DNA of 52,726 nucleotides from Acidobacteriota bacterium (GTDB lineage: Bacteria; Acidobacteriota; Blastocatellia; Pyrinomonadales; Pyrinomonadaceae): the NCBI GenBank assembly GCA_003222895.1, contig QHXI01000055.1, positions 1 through 52,726 of the forward strand, in the 5' to 3' direction. Positions 39,084 through 47,460 of this stretch are shown piece after piece (positions within the stretch are counted from its first letter, which is position 1; every line of letters begins with the position of its first letter). Position numbers and translations under genes: made by a program. The notes beneath the pieces are model-generated. The model saw nothing but the letters and a program-made list of their open reading frames with translations, was not told where the DNA came from and made no database searches.

Positions 39084-39383
39084 TTAGCCGAGAACTTTGG
39101 GAACGCGAAAATGTCCCGAAGCCGGATCAGGCGCTTGATCGAGCGCGAGCTTCTGGCCGAGTGACGGTTCTACTACATCTGGACGAGATGATTCCGTCCG
39201 CTCGCCTTCCCGCGTTAAGCCGCCGAGCGCAGGCTCGACGGGACTTGTGTCGATCGCCTCAAGTTGTTCGACGTACGTCACGATCTCAGAAATCTGCGGC
39301 GCGAACATCTTCCGTTCGCCGTCGGTGATATCCAGATGCGCAAGCTGCGCAATCTTTTCGATGTCGGCTTCAGTTATGTTCAT
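39084..39383 (-). CDS. gatC: Glutamyl-tRNA amidotransferase subunit C
   Basis: 99 residues from MNITEADIEKIAQLAHLDIT, the typical GatC N-terminus, followed by FAPQISEIVTYVEQLEAIDT and the acidic/proline-rich C-terminus ending FRVPKVLG. Start chosen over an ATG six codons upstream because the family begins here. Upstream is an AATCTG-word repeat. Confidence 0.93.
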   Translation of the reverse strand: MNITEADIEKIAQLAHLDITDGERKMFAPQISEIVTYVEQLEAIDTSPVEPALGGLTREGERTESSRPDVVEPSLGQKLALDQAPDPASGHFRVPKVLG

Positions 39384-39386
39384 GGA

Positions 39387-39446
39387 ATTTGCGATTTGCA
39401 ATCAGCAATCTAAAATCTAAGATCCGAAATCTGGAATCTGGAATCA
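39387..39446. repeat. Iterated AATC-word intergenic repeat
   Basis: Words AATCAGCAATC, AAAATCTAAGATC, CGAAATCTGGAATCTGGAATC run between dciA end and gatC start, partly self-complementary (GATT/AATC). Confidence 0.5.
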
Positions 39447-39908
39447 AGACCTCTCGGGTTCAATGCGCGCATCTCGCCGCGCCATGCAATTTTCAGCCGC
39501 GCGAATAAACCGCGCGCGCAGATCTTCGTCGGCGATTGCACCCGCGGCGAATAGCAACTCTGAGGGAGCCGGCGCGCGGCGCTGTTCTTCCGTCTTCCGT
39601 GCGGGCATCGATCCTCGTGCCTGCGAAACCTTTGCGGGATCGATGCGAAAATTCACCGACTCAACAATCGCTTGTCCAAGCAAATTATTGATTCGAAAAA
39701 TCAGCTCAGAGCTCATATGCTGTAGCTGCTTTTGCCAAATCGCATCGGCAACCGAAACGATCAATGTTCGCCCGTCAAGTCGAAACGGAATCGCGTGCGT
39801 CCGCAATCCAGCTCCGGCCGCGCGCGACCACGCCATCTTAACGGCCAACTCCGGGTTACCGCCGTTGGCCCGCAGCAGTTTCGGTAACAGCTTGGTTAGA
39901 TCGATCAT
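39444..39908 (-). CDS. DciA-like DUF721 protein (replicative helicase loader family)
   Basis: 154 residues. The first part (MIDLTKLLPKLLRANGGNPE) and the central KH-like core, RLDGRTLIVSVADAIWQKQL then HMSSELIFRINNLLGQAIVE, are the DUF721/DciA fold, a helicase loader in bacteria lacking DnaC. The C-terminal basic tail (SQARGSMPARKTEEQRR) is loosely conserved. Family call is secure, role by family. Confidence 0.8.
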   Translation of the reverse strand: MIDLTKLLPKLLRANGGNPELAVKMAWSRAAGAGLRTHAIPFRLDGRTLIVSVADAIWQKQLQHMSSELIFRINNLLGQAIVESVNFRIDPAKVSQARGSMPARKTEEQRRAPAPSELLFAAGAIADEDLRARFIRAAENCMARRDARIEPERS

Positions 39909-40041
39909 TCCACTGCTAAATCACGTTTGCGCACAATAACTTTCGCATTCAGAATCGAGTTGATGAGTTTAATGGAAGACGCCATTGATAACCAAACCAT
40001 TGAACTACGCTCTTGATTTATCAGTTGATATTAATTAACGA

Positions 40042-40620
40042 ATGCTGGAACTTCCGAAAATAATTCTTGCGTCCGCCAGTCCCCGCCGCGCTGAGATTCT
40101 GCGCACCGTCGGCTGGCCGTTCGAGACATTGCCCGTCAATATCGACGAATCACGACGCGATAACGAAGACGCTGCCGGCTACGTTCAGCGACTTGCACGT
40201 GAGAAAGCTGAAGCGGCGGCACCGAAGGCGCGCAACCAACTGATCGTTGCGGCCGATACTACGGTCGTGATCGACGATCACATTCTCGAAAAGCCTTTGG
40301 ATGAGAATGACGCGCGACGCATGTTGCGCCTGCTCAATAATCGTTGGCATCAAGTGCTGACCGGCATCGCGATCATCGATGCACAGTCGCGGACGATGAT
40401 TGCTTACGAACAGACAGAAGTGAAGTTCGCCGCAATGAGCGATGAACAGATCGACTGGTACGTTGCTTCAGACGAGCCGATGGGCAAGGCCGGCGCGTAT
40501 GCGATTCAAGGTCTGGGCGCGCGCTTCATCGAGGGAATTCGAGGAGATTATTTCAACGTCGTTGGGTTGCCGGTGCGACTGCTTTACGAGTTAGTTCTCC
40601 AGGCCACCGCATCTTCTTAG
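40042..40620 (+). CDS. maf: Maf-like nucleoside triphosphate pyrophosphatase
   Basis: 192 residues. Signatures: ILASASPRRAEILRTVG, AADTTVVIDDHILEKP, IGxF-like LNNRWHQVLTGIAII, and QGLGARFIEGIRGDYFNVVG. Maf proteins hydrolyse modified or canonical NTPs (dTTP/UTP/m5CTP) for housecleaning and division-related control. Overlaps the convergent TlpA-like gene by 4 bases (TTAG). Confidence 0.93.
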   Translation: MLELPKIILASASPRRAEILRTVGWPFETLPVNIDESRRDNEDAAGYVQRLAREKAEAAAPKARNQLIVAADTTVVIDDHILEKPLDENDARRMLRLLNNRWHQVLTGIAIIDAQSRTMIAYEQTEVKFAAMSDEQIDWYVASDEPMGKAGAYAIQGLGARFIEGIRGDYFNVVGLPVRLLYELVLQATASS

Positions 40621-41138
40621 AGAATCTTGTCCAACCGCTCTGCCAACTGCTTGGCCACATCAGCATTCGGATCCAATCCGCCTATGGTTGCCGCGACTTG
40701 TCCTCGCTTGTTGATGATGATTGTCGAGGGCAACTGCTCGACCCCGAGCTTTCGCGAGATCGTTCCATCAGAATCACGCAGCACGGTCAACTTGTATTTG
40801 CGCCCAAGCTCGCGCAGCTCTTCATCGCTCGCATAATTCTTTGATTTCTGATTATCGGATTCGCTGCTGACCCAATACACAGCGACGCCCTTGCCGGCGT
40901 ATTGATCGGCCAGCTTTTTTAAGCCTTCCATCTGATTCCGAGTGAGTGGCAGCCACGACGCGCCGAACGCCAACACGACCACTTCGCCGCGAACGCTTTC
41001 GGACGTCACCGTTTGGCCGTCGACTGAGCGAAACGAAAACTCGGGAGCTTGCGCGCGAATTGATATCGTGGCCGACAGGATTAGCACGGCCGTGACGGCC
41101 ACGAGCGCGAAAGCGTTTCTGCGAATGTTTTTTAGCAT
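40617..41138 (-). CDS. TlpA/AhpC-type thioredoxin-fold protein without active-site cysteines
   Basis: 173 residues, with a strong AAGGAG site and a signal peptide or anchor (ALVAVTAVLILSATISIRAQ). The peroxiredoxin-like fold is clear: FSFRSVDGQTVTSESVRGEV, VVLAFGASWLPLTRNQM, YWVSSESDNQ, LPSTIIINKRGQVAATIGG. The CxxC of TlpA/ResA (WCPPCR) is replaced by WLPLTR, so it cannot do ordinary thiol redox chemistry. Likely a periplasmic binding or chaperone-like derivative. Confidence 0.82.
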   Translation of the reverse strand: MLKNIRRNAFALVAVTAVLILSATISIRAQAPEFSFRSVDGQTVTSESVRGEVVVLAFGASWLPLTRNQMEGLKKLADQYAGKGVAVYWVSSESDNQKSKNYASDEELRELGRKYKLTVLRDSDGTISRKLGVEQLPSTIIINKRGQVAATIGGLDPNADVAKQLAERLDKIL

Positions 41139-41247
41139 TGAAGCTCCTTGGTCATCGCTGACGGTTCAGTCGCGAAGACAATGCTTAGATGCTGAATTAA
41201 GGACCTGCGCATCAGCCGCGAAAATGCACGAAAAACCGAGCAAATGC

Positions 41248-41859
41248 CTAAATTGGTTTGGGGGGCCGACCGAACACCTCCAGGTGTAGCCGCTGGTAAT
41301 CTTCCCACGTGTCCATATCGCGCGCAACGTAGGGCGAATCGACCGGCAGAAGGCGAACGTCGTTGCGGTGCGCGCCAAAGAATGCGCGCAGCCCTCTTTG
41401 CGGATCGAGATAGAGCAATTCGTCTCGGTGTTTGAGATCGATTAGCACCGGATGGCCGCCGCGACCTTTAAATTCAGGTTGGATCAACTGTGCGCCATTC
41501 TTCCATTCCTCGATGACTTGTTTGATCGTTTCGCTTTGGACGGCTGGATGATCGACGAGTGCGATCAGCAACGCTTTCGCATCGTCGCTGACTTCCTCGA
41601 TGCCACGCGCGATTGAAACACCCATCGCGCTTTCCGGATCAGAGTTCACAGCGAAGCGGACATTCGCTTCTTTCAAATGCTCGCGCACTTCATCAGCGCG
41701 ATGGCCGACGACGACAACGATCTCATCAACCTCTGATGCGCGAAGATTGGCAATGCAGGATTCGATTACCGTTTGATCGCCGAAGGGAAGGAGAGGCTTA
41801 AAGGCTCCCATGCGGCGCGACTGACCGGCTGCAAGCAGAATTGCCGAGATTTCATGCAC
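41248..41859 (-). CDS. mocA: Molybdenum cofactor cytidylyltransferase MocA-like
   Basis: About 203 residues from a GTG (VHEISAILLAAGQSRRMGAF). NTP-transferase fold with the L-A-A-G-x-S-x-R-M-G loop, LLPFGDQTVIE, VGHRADEV, ALVDHPAV (the DxP motif after two aspartates), and FKGRGGHPVLI. MocA adds CMP to Mo-molybdopterin for xanthine-dehydrogenase-family enzymes, which fits its place next to the FAD subunit gene. The upstream in-frame ATG would extend into the CCACAAAGA repeat. MobA-type GTP specificity is the alternative. Confidence 0.8.
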   Translation of the reverse strand: MHEISAILLAAGQSRRMGAFKPLLPFGDQTVIESCIANLRASEVDEIVVVVGHRADEVREHLKEANVRFAVNSDPESAMGVSIARGIEEVSDDAKALLIALVDHPAVQSETIKQVIEEWKNGAQLIQPEFKGRGGHPVLIDLKHRDELLYLDPQRGLRAFFGAHRNDVRLLPVDSPYVARDMDTWEDYQRLHLEVFGRPPKPI

Positions 41860-41870
41860 GGGGAAAGTTA

Positions 41871-41941
41871 AACCACAAAGACGCAAAGAAACAAAGAAAG
41901 CTTGAATCTAAAACTTTGTGGGCTTAGTGACTTTGTGGTTA
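41871..41941. repeat. CCACAAAG inverted-repeat element
   Basis: Left AAACCACAAAGACGCAAAGA, right TAGTGACTTTGTGGTTAAT; arms are complementary. The stop codon of the FAD subunit gene (TTA on plus) is in the right arm. Confidence 0.7.
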
Positions 41942-42991
41942 ATCGATGCGCAATGCTTCCAATGCGCGAATTGTGTACTGCCGCGCCATTTGCTTGCGCC
42001 ATTGAGAAACGAAGTCGGTGTTGTCGAGGGGGCGGGCTTTGATGTAAGCGGCTTCGGCGGCAGCGTGAATTTGATCGTCATTGAGTGATTTGCCCATGAG
42101 TAGCTGAGCAGCTTCGGTTACCTGAATTGGTGAGGGCGCGATCCCGCCGAGGACGATCCTGGCGTCCACGACCGTGTCAGTACCCGGAGCGGTAGCGATG
42201 GGATCATTTGGACGCGTGGTGTTTATGATCCGATCGCTACCGCTTCCGGTACTGACACGAATGTACGCAGCAACTCCCAAAACCGGAAAATCAAACGCAC
42301 CACGCCGCCGAAGTTTTTGATAAGACGCGCGCCAGCCATTCGTCGGCGGTAGGTGAATGTCGACTAACAGTTCATCCGGTCGCTTTTTCAGATAATCAAT
42401 TCCATCGTCGTTGTAGAATCCGGCGGCGTCGATCATGCGTTCGCCGAGCGTCGAAACAAGGCGAAGCTTTGCGCCGATTGCCACCATTACCGGAACCAAA
42501 TCGCTTGATTGCACGGCCCAGCATTTCGAACTTCCCGGCGCAACCCAACATACGTCGCCGTCTTTCTTCAGACAGAAGTTGATTGCCTTGCGCCATTCAT
42601 AATTCTGATCGTAGTAATTGCAACGGGTATCTAACAGCAAGTTTCCGCCAATCGTTCCCATGTTGCGCAGAATCGGCGTCGATATTGTCCGCGCCGCCGA
42701 TGCGATGACAGGATAATCGCGTTTGATGATTTCGTTCTCGCAAATATCCGTGAGCGTCACGGAAGCTCCTATTGCCAATCCCCGGCTTCCGTCTCCTGTC
42801 ACTTGATTTAATTCCGGCAGTCGCATAACCGAGATGACTGTCTTCGGCATCTGCTGTCGCCGCTTCATGTTCGGATAGAGATCAGTCCCGCCGGCAACGA
42901 ACTGAGCGTCCGGCCCAGCGTCCGCGACAATCTTCACCGCCTCCGCGATCGTTCGCGGCGTGCGATAAGAAAATTTGGGAAGACGCATCAT
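41939..42991 (-). CDS. FAD/[4Fe-4S] subunit of a molybdenum hydroxylase, 4-hydroxybenzoyl-CoA-reductase beta-like
   Basis: 350 residues. N-terminal FAD-binding CO-dehydrogenase-medium-subunit fold: VAGGTDLYPNMK and ILRNMGTIGGNLLLDTRC. Four cysteines in the spacing C-x15-C-x7-C-x8-C (DTRC, INFC, GDVC, SSKC) match the extra [4Fe-4S] cluster that marks HcrB. This is why a hydroxybenzoyl-CoA-reductase-type enzyme is proposed; such enzymes dehydroxylate aromatic acyl-CoA. A palindromic element is inserted in frame at about residues 245-272. Its large and small partners are 14 kb away at 24.9-28.1 kb. Confidence 0.88.
   Translation of the reverse strand: MMRLPKFSYRTPRTIAEAVKIVADAGPDAQFVAGGTDLYPNMKRRQQMPKTVISVMRLPELNQVTGDGSRGLAIGASVTLTDICENEIIKRDYPVIASAARTISTPILRNMGTIGGNLLLDTRCNYYDQNYEWRKAINFCLKKDGDVCWVAPGSSKCWAVQSSDLVPVMVAIGAKLRLVSTLGERMIDAAGFYNDDGIDYLKKRPDELLVDIHLPPTNGWRASYQKLRRRGAFDFPVLGVAAYIRVSTGSGSDRIINTTRPNDPIATAPGTDTVVDARIVLGGIAPSPIQVTEAAQLLMGKSLNDDQIHAAAEAAYIKARPLDNTDFVSQWRKQMARQYTIRALEALRID
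42174..42258. repeat. In-frame palindromic element C (GTCAGTACC family)
   Basis: 85 bases with long near-perfect arms: GTGTCAGTACCCGGAGCGGT ending AGCGATGGGATCAT, and TATGATCCGATCGCTACCGC ending TTCCGGTACTGACAC. In the host protein it gives VSTGSGSDR ... NDPIATAPGTDT. The right end is read in the same frame as in elements A and B, the left end in another. Confidence 0.85.
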
Positions 42992-43000
42992 ATAGGTGAT

Positions 43001-43195
43001 TCAAGCTCGCTTCTTCTCTTTGATCTTCAACTCCGGATGTCGCGCCAGAAATCCGCCGCGTTTGAATTTGTAACGACCCGGCTTGAGCATGTCGTCGTTG
43101 GTCCAACCGCGCTTCAAGCCGGCTTCATAATCCTCCGGCGTGACGATTAGTTCGACCTCATCAGGCGGTGAATTAGATTTCTGACTCTTGTTCAT
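43001..43195 (-). CDS. Small protein of unknown function between BrnTA and the FAD subunit
   Basis: 64 residues: LIVTPEDYEAGLKRGWTNDD, LKPGRYKFKRGG, FLARHPELKIKEKKRA; soluble, basic C-terminus. It starts 7 bases after the fused BrnT-BrnA stop and ends 9 bases before the FAD subunit start, so the three are cotranscribed. Could be an additional antitoxin-type or regulatory small protein; no family recognised. Confidence 0.6.
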   Translation of the reverse strand: MNKSQKSNSPPDEVELIVTPEDYEAGLKRGWTNDDMLKPGRYKFKRGGFLARHPELKIKEKKRA

Positions 43196-43202
43196 TTAAC
43201 TC

Positions 43203-43730
43203 TCAGGCGACTCGTCGCGACCGTGTCGCTGTTTTGCCACGCTGAGGCCTTTTCGCGCGCGAAGCTCGCGGTTTTGTTTTGGCGAGTGCACGCAAGGCTT
43301 CATTAACTGACGCGTCGTCCGGAAAAGCTTTCCTAACGTCGGGATCCAACAACACTAGGTTTGTCCCCGATCGATAAGGTTTGGCGTAGATACCTCGACC
43401 GACGAACTTCAGTTTGCTCAAGTCGTATTCGGGTCGCATCTCGTCCAGATCTTCATCGAGTTTCTTCTTCATACTGTTGTCTTTCATTTTTGTAAGCTTT
43501 CGAGCTTGGACTATTCTAATTCGCCCAGCACGATCTGCGAAGGCGATATGAATCAATCGTTCTTTGGCCGATGTTCCAATCGTTAGATAACGCCGCTCGG
43601 TAATCGTATGATCGGGGTCTTGGTAGAATGTGGCTAACGGATCATCGAACACGGTCGCCGCTTCCTCGAACGTGACGCCATGTTTGCGAAGATTGATCTT
43701 TGCTTTGCGAGAATCCCATTCGAAATCCAC
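43203..43730 (-). CDS. Fused BrnT toxin - BrnA-like antitoxin
   Basis: 175 residues in one frame. Residues 1-80 are BrnT-like (FEWDSRKAKINLRKHGVTFE, EAATVFDDPLATFYQDPDH, ERRYLTIG, GRIRIVQARKLT), an RNase toxin family. It then runs into a BrnA-type antitoxin sequence without a stop: KMKDNSMKKKLDEDLDEM, YDLSKLKFVGRGIYAKPYRS, LLDPDVRKAFPDDASVNEAL. In usual pairs these are two genes with the antitoxin start overlapping or close to the toxin stop. Internal ATGs (MKDNS, MKKK) could also give a separate antitoxin. The antitoxin C-terminus has a basic tail. Confidence 0.78.
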   Translation of the reverse strand: MDFEWDSRKAKINLRKHGVTFEEAATVFDDPLATFYQDPDHTITERRYLTIGTSAKERLIHIAFADRAGRIRIVQARKLTKMKDNSMKKKLDEDLDEMRPEYDLSKLKFVGRGIYAKPYRSGTNLVLLDPDVRKAFPDDASVNEALRALAKTKPRASRAKRPQRGKTATRSRRVA

Positions 43731-43772
43731 ATCATCCTCCGCACTTTCAGATGGTCACACCGTCAAACAGGT

Positions 43773-45449
43773 CTATCTCTTCACATCTCTTCTTACATAC
43801 AACAACAAATCAACTCCGGGGCGCAGCGGATACGAGCCTTCGTCGATCCCGGAGTTCACCAGATCGTACCGATCACCGTATGTCGTCTTCAACTGATCTT
43901 CCTGCGCAGTCTCTCCAATGATGATTGGTTCGTTCGTTGGCACAATCTGCTGGTAATAGCCGATCTTCGTGTAATTGCGAAAATACCAGGGCAGCGGCCA
44001 ATAATCCGGCGAGACAATCGCGACGCCGGTGTCCGTGCCTGTGCCGTTCTTCTTCGCGATGCGTTCGATCTGATCGATCATCGTCAGCATCTCGCGCTTC
44101 GTATGTGCGTAAACATACACATACGAGTCGTCGTCGTAATGGATGAAATTGAGCCGGTACATCTGATAGCCGCAAAACGCGATGAGTAAAACCGCGATAG
44201 CGATGAACGCGCGCGGCTGCTGAAACTCGCGCAGCTTCTGAAACGCTACGTCGAGCGTGTAGCCCGAAGTCAGCGCCAGCGGCACGATGAAGTTCAAGCC
44301 AATCCAAGGCGTCTTGTAACCCACGAGCGAATATGCGGCGAGCAAACCAAAGGACCACAGCGAAAGAAAAACCGCGAGCCGATTGTTCGCGCGCCACACG
44401 GCGATCAGAGCGCCGAGTCCCGCGAGAATCATCAGCGCGCCTTCTTCCTGCAGCAGCCAATAAATGTATTGATACCAGGGATGCTCGTGCTCGTGCGTAC
44501 GCTGTCGCCAAAGATTCAAAGTCTTCAGCGCATCACTTACGCCCTTTGGATAGTTCGTAAAGAACGATGAATAGAAGAGCACATTGACGAGAATGAAAGC
44601 CGAAAACGCCACCAGCGCGATCGTGGTTAATTGAATAGGGCCGCCGAGACGATCGACCGCCATTCGCACTCTATCGGCGACCGGAAGATATTCAGATACA
44701 CGATTTGGATTGAGATTGTCACGCAGCCGGAAATAGACAAGTGTGGCAATCAGTGCGATCAGAAGAACCGGTGCGTTAATGATCCACGTTTCTTTCGTCG
44801 CCACCATCAAGGCCGCAGAAATCGATCCGAGGATTAAGTAGAGGGAGCGGCCCGTGTCGAAGTACTTCAGCGCCGCGATCACAATCCCAAAAGTAAAAAA
44901 GACGTATAGCGACTCATGAATGAAATAACGCGAAAGGTAAACCGCCCCCGGTGAGATTGCGATCAGTGCCGCCGCGGACAACGCGCCGATTGCTCCCAGG
45001 CGCTTCCGCAGCATCAGGGCAAGCAAGATCGTTGCGATACCAAACAGCGCTGTTACCAGACGAATATTGAATGTCGTGAGGCCGTAATTATCGCCGGCAG
45101 CTTTGCCGCCAAAAAAACGGAATATCCAGGGAATAACCGCAGAGAAATAGTAAAGCGTCGGGCCGTGATAATTTTGCGGGTCGTAAAAATATTTTCCTTC
45201 GCGAACCAGCGTCACCAGAAAGTTTCCGTTGACCCCTTCGTCGTGGTGCAGCGGGACGAGCGAGAGATTGAACAGCCGCAGGAATGCGCCGAGAATCAGA
45301 ATTGCTGCCGCAGAGATACGCCAAACACCTTCGGAAATGTCCGGGCTCAGATCGACATCAAGTACAGCGCTCGCCTGCTTGCGGGCCGCACCGTCGGTCT
45401 TACTCGTAATTGTTTTCTTATGGCGCGACTTTGTAGAGATGGTATTCAC
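43773..45449 (-). CDS. GT-C type membrane glycosyltransferase-like protein (TIGR03663-type)
   Basis: 558 residues with about 11 transmembrane helices. The first extracytoplasmic loop has HHDEGVNGNFLVTLVREGKY and the downstream YHGPTLYYFSAV: the DE pair and the position fit GT-C/ArnT-PMT-like glycosyltransferases. C-terminal soluble part contains AIVSPDYWPLPWYFRNY. TIGR03663 is a family of uncharacterised proteins of this sort, often in Acidobacteriota. Substrate unknown. Overlaps the upstream membrane gene by 32 bases. Confidence 0.8.
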   Translation of the reverse strand: MNTISTKSRHKKTITSKTDGAARKQASAVLDVDLSPDISEGVWRISAAAILILGAFLRLFNLSLVPLHHDEGVNGNFLVTLVREGKYFYDPQNYHGPTLYYFSAVIPWIFRFFGGKAAGDNYGLTTFNIRLVTALFGIATILLALMLRKRLGAIGALSAAALIAISPGAVYLSRYFIHESLYVFFTFGIVIAALKYFDTGRSLYLILGSISAALMVATKETWIINAPVLLIALIATLVYFRLRDNLNPNRVSEYLPVADRVRMAVDRLGGPIQLTTIALVAFSAFILVNVLFYSSFFTNYPKGVSDALKTLNLWRQRTHEHEHPWYQYIYWLLQEEGALMILAGLGALIAVWRANNRLAVFLSLWSFGLLAAYSLVGYKTPWIGLNFIVPLALTSGYTLDVAFQKLREFQQPRAFIAIAVLLIAFCGYQMYRLNFIHYDDDSYVYVYAHTKREMLTMIDQIERIAKKNGTGTDTGVAIVSPDYWPLPWYFRNYTKIGYYQQIVPTNEPIIIGETAQEDQLKTTYGDRYDLVNSGIDEGSYPLRPGVDLLLYVRRDVKR

Positions 45450-47460
45450 CTACCGTAACGACTTCTTTGTAGCGACCGAAGAACTCGTCGTTCACACGCA
45501 TCACCGAACGTTCCTGCGGATCGACTACAACATAATCGACTCCGTATTTTGCGAGCAAGCCCGGAGCATCGGCAGCGCCTTCGTAGATTTTCTTGATGTC
45601 GGCCTCGCGCGAGCCTGAGTCGATGCCATGCGTCCAGATGTGACCGGGATAACCCATCAGCGATCGCCGTCCCGTCAAAAAGATAGGTGTGTTGTGAATC
45701 GGCGCGTGCAAAATCGTCGCCTTTGGCGGCGTCTGTTGCTTGATCATATCCGCGAACACGACACCGTCGCGATCGAATTCTTCGAACTCGCCTTGCTTTG
45801 TTACCAACGCGTAAACATCGAGCGCCCCGGCCAGAGTCAACACCACAAACAGGCAGCCAGCAATTACGCGATGCCAGAGATCTCCATTCCACAATCGCGC
45901 GAGCAACAGCGCGACGATCGGCGCCGAAGCAATCCACCAGTAAAAGAGAATTTTGACGTTGTCCCAAATCCACGGCGCGAACTTGATCATATTCGGCACG
46001 ATGAAGCAGAGCGTGAACGGCAGGTAAAAATAGAGCAGCTTGCGCGAGACCAGGTACTTGTCCGTCTTCCAAAGCAACGCCAGGATTAGCAGCGGGATGA
46101 AGACGCCGGTGTTCTTGATCCAGAACCAAACGACATTTTCGTCGCCATGACCCCAACCGAATTCCCAGCCGATGAATGCGCGCGTGCTGACAGCGCTACC
46201 ATGCGTCGACCAGAGCAATTGCGGTCCGGCGATGACTGAAGCGACAACAAAGAAGCCAAGCCAGTCGCGCCATCGTCTGACATTGATTAACGCGAGCAGT
46301 GCGCCAACTCCCATCACGGCGATGAAGCTGTGCGCGTGAATCAGCGGAAGCAAACCAGCGACGAAACCGGCGGCGAGCATGCGGCGAGAGATGAGGTCAG
46401 TACCACCTGCGTTAGCGGGCGGGTTAGGGCGCTTCTTCGACCCACCCGCTAACGCGGGCGGTACTGACTTCATTTTCATTGCCGCCCACCACTGCGTAAA
46501 CACAATGACGGCGAGCGGGATGCCGAGCAGGAATCCTCGCTGCGGCACGAACAGACTCGTGACCGCGTTCCCCCAACGCCAACCCTGTGTCACGTCCGGC
46601 AGAATGGTGTACGAATGCTGAATGTGCCTGAGAATCTGAAAGACTCCCGCGTCGGTTTTGTTCACATCACTGAACAGCATCCACCAACCAAACCCGCCGT
46701 TCAGGATCACCAGCACGGGCGTCAGAATCGCCGCGGTGCGATTGCGCAGCAGTTGCAGGCCGAAGCGATGCAGCACGCCGACCAGCGCGACTCCGACGAT
46801 CCAATTCTCGATGAACATCGAATTGCGCAGGCTCGCTCCTGCGCGCACGAACATGGCCGAAACAAAATCAGTCAGAAACGGATAAGTGAAGCGCGCGCCG
46901 GCGAACGTCGGATCTTCGGGTGGAAAATTTTGGCCGTAGGCGAATCGCGTGATGACGCTGATGTGGAACGGCAGGTCGCCGTAATTGTTCAGCACGCCGG
47001 TGTAGAGGCCTTGCGGCTTTTCCAATAGCGCGCGGTCGAACACTAGCCACATCACGATCGCCGCGCCGGCGTAGAAAAGAAAATAGATGAAGGCCCAGCG
47101 ATCCGGTTTGGAACTCGCGCGACTGATCGCCTTTAAAGCTTGATCGATGTCGGCGTTGATTTGATCTCGCTTTAGCGAATTTGTTAGTAGCAGAAGCGGC
47201 GACGCAAGCAGCGCGGCTGAAATTCCTAATGTTGCTGCATTCAAACCAAAAGCGAGGGCGAGAACAAAGCCGACAAGCGCCATGCAGGCGAAGCCGATGC
47301 ACGCCCCGTTGCACAGACGCGAAGCGGCCAGCGCGTCCTCGTCATAGGTGTAAGTGAGAAGCGTGCCGCTCGCGATGGCCAGTAGAGATAAGGCGAGAGA
47401 GATGATCATTCGCGGTTTAGTGCTGAATTCCTCTGCGAGCGGGAGAGGGGGAGCACTCAC
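45418..47460 (-). CDS. Multi-pass membrane protein, GT-C-like
   Basis: 680 residues from a GTG overlapping the frr stop (GTGA). About 12 transmembrane segments. A GT-C-like first loop is visible ([20 protein letters not shown], then [13 protein letters not shown]) and the C-terminal soluble tail has the usual [19 protein letters not shown]. Probably a sugar or polyprenyl-phosphate-sugar transferase. A 73-base palindrome (element D) is inserted in frame at residues about 331-355 between two membrane helices. It is the last but one gene of the frr-containing run. Confidence 0.75.
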   Translation of the reverse strand: MSAPPLPLAEEFSTKPRMIISLALSLLAIASGTLLTYTYDEDALAASRLCNGACIGFACMALVGFVLALAFGLNAATLGISAALLASPLLLLTNSLKRDQINADIDQALKAISRASSKPDRWAFIYFLFYAGAAIVMWLVFDRALLEKPQGLYTGVLNNYGDLPFHISVITRFAYGQNFPPEDPTFAGARFTYPFLTDFVSAMFVRAGASLRNSMFIENWIVGVALVGVLHRFGLQLLRNRTAAILTPVLVILNGGFGWWMLFSDVNKTDAGVFQILRHIQHSYTILPDVTQGWRWGNAVTSLFVPQRGFLLGIPLAVIVFTQWWAAMKMKSVPPALAGGSKKRPNPPANAGGTDLISRRMLAAGFVAGLLPLIHAHSFIAVMGVGALLALINVRRWRDWLGFFVVASVIAGPQLLWSTHGSAVSTRAFIGWEFGWGHGDENVVWFWIKNTGVFIPLLILALLWKTDKYLVSRKLLYFYLPFTLCFIVPNMIKFAPWIWDNVKILFYWWIASAPIVALLLARLWNGDLWHRVIAGCLFVVLTLAGALDVYALVTKQGEFEEFDRDGVVFADMIKQQTPPKATILHAPIHNTPIFLTGRRSLMGYPGHIWTHGIDSGSREADIKKIYEGAADAPGLLAKYGVDYVVVDPQERSVMRVNDEFFGRYKEVVTVGEYHLYKVAP
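46396..46468. repeat. In-frame palindromic element D (GTCAGTACC family)
   Basis: Arms GTCAGTACCACCTGCGTTAG then CGGGCGGGT, and CCCACCCGCTAACGCGGGCG then GTACTGAC; loop TAGGGCGCTTCTTCGA. Read in frame: [24 protein letters not shown]. The SVP and GTD ends are the same codon phase as in elements A and B. Confidence 0.85.
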
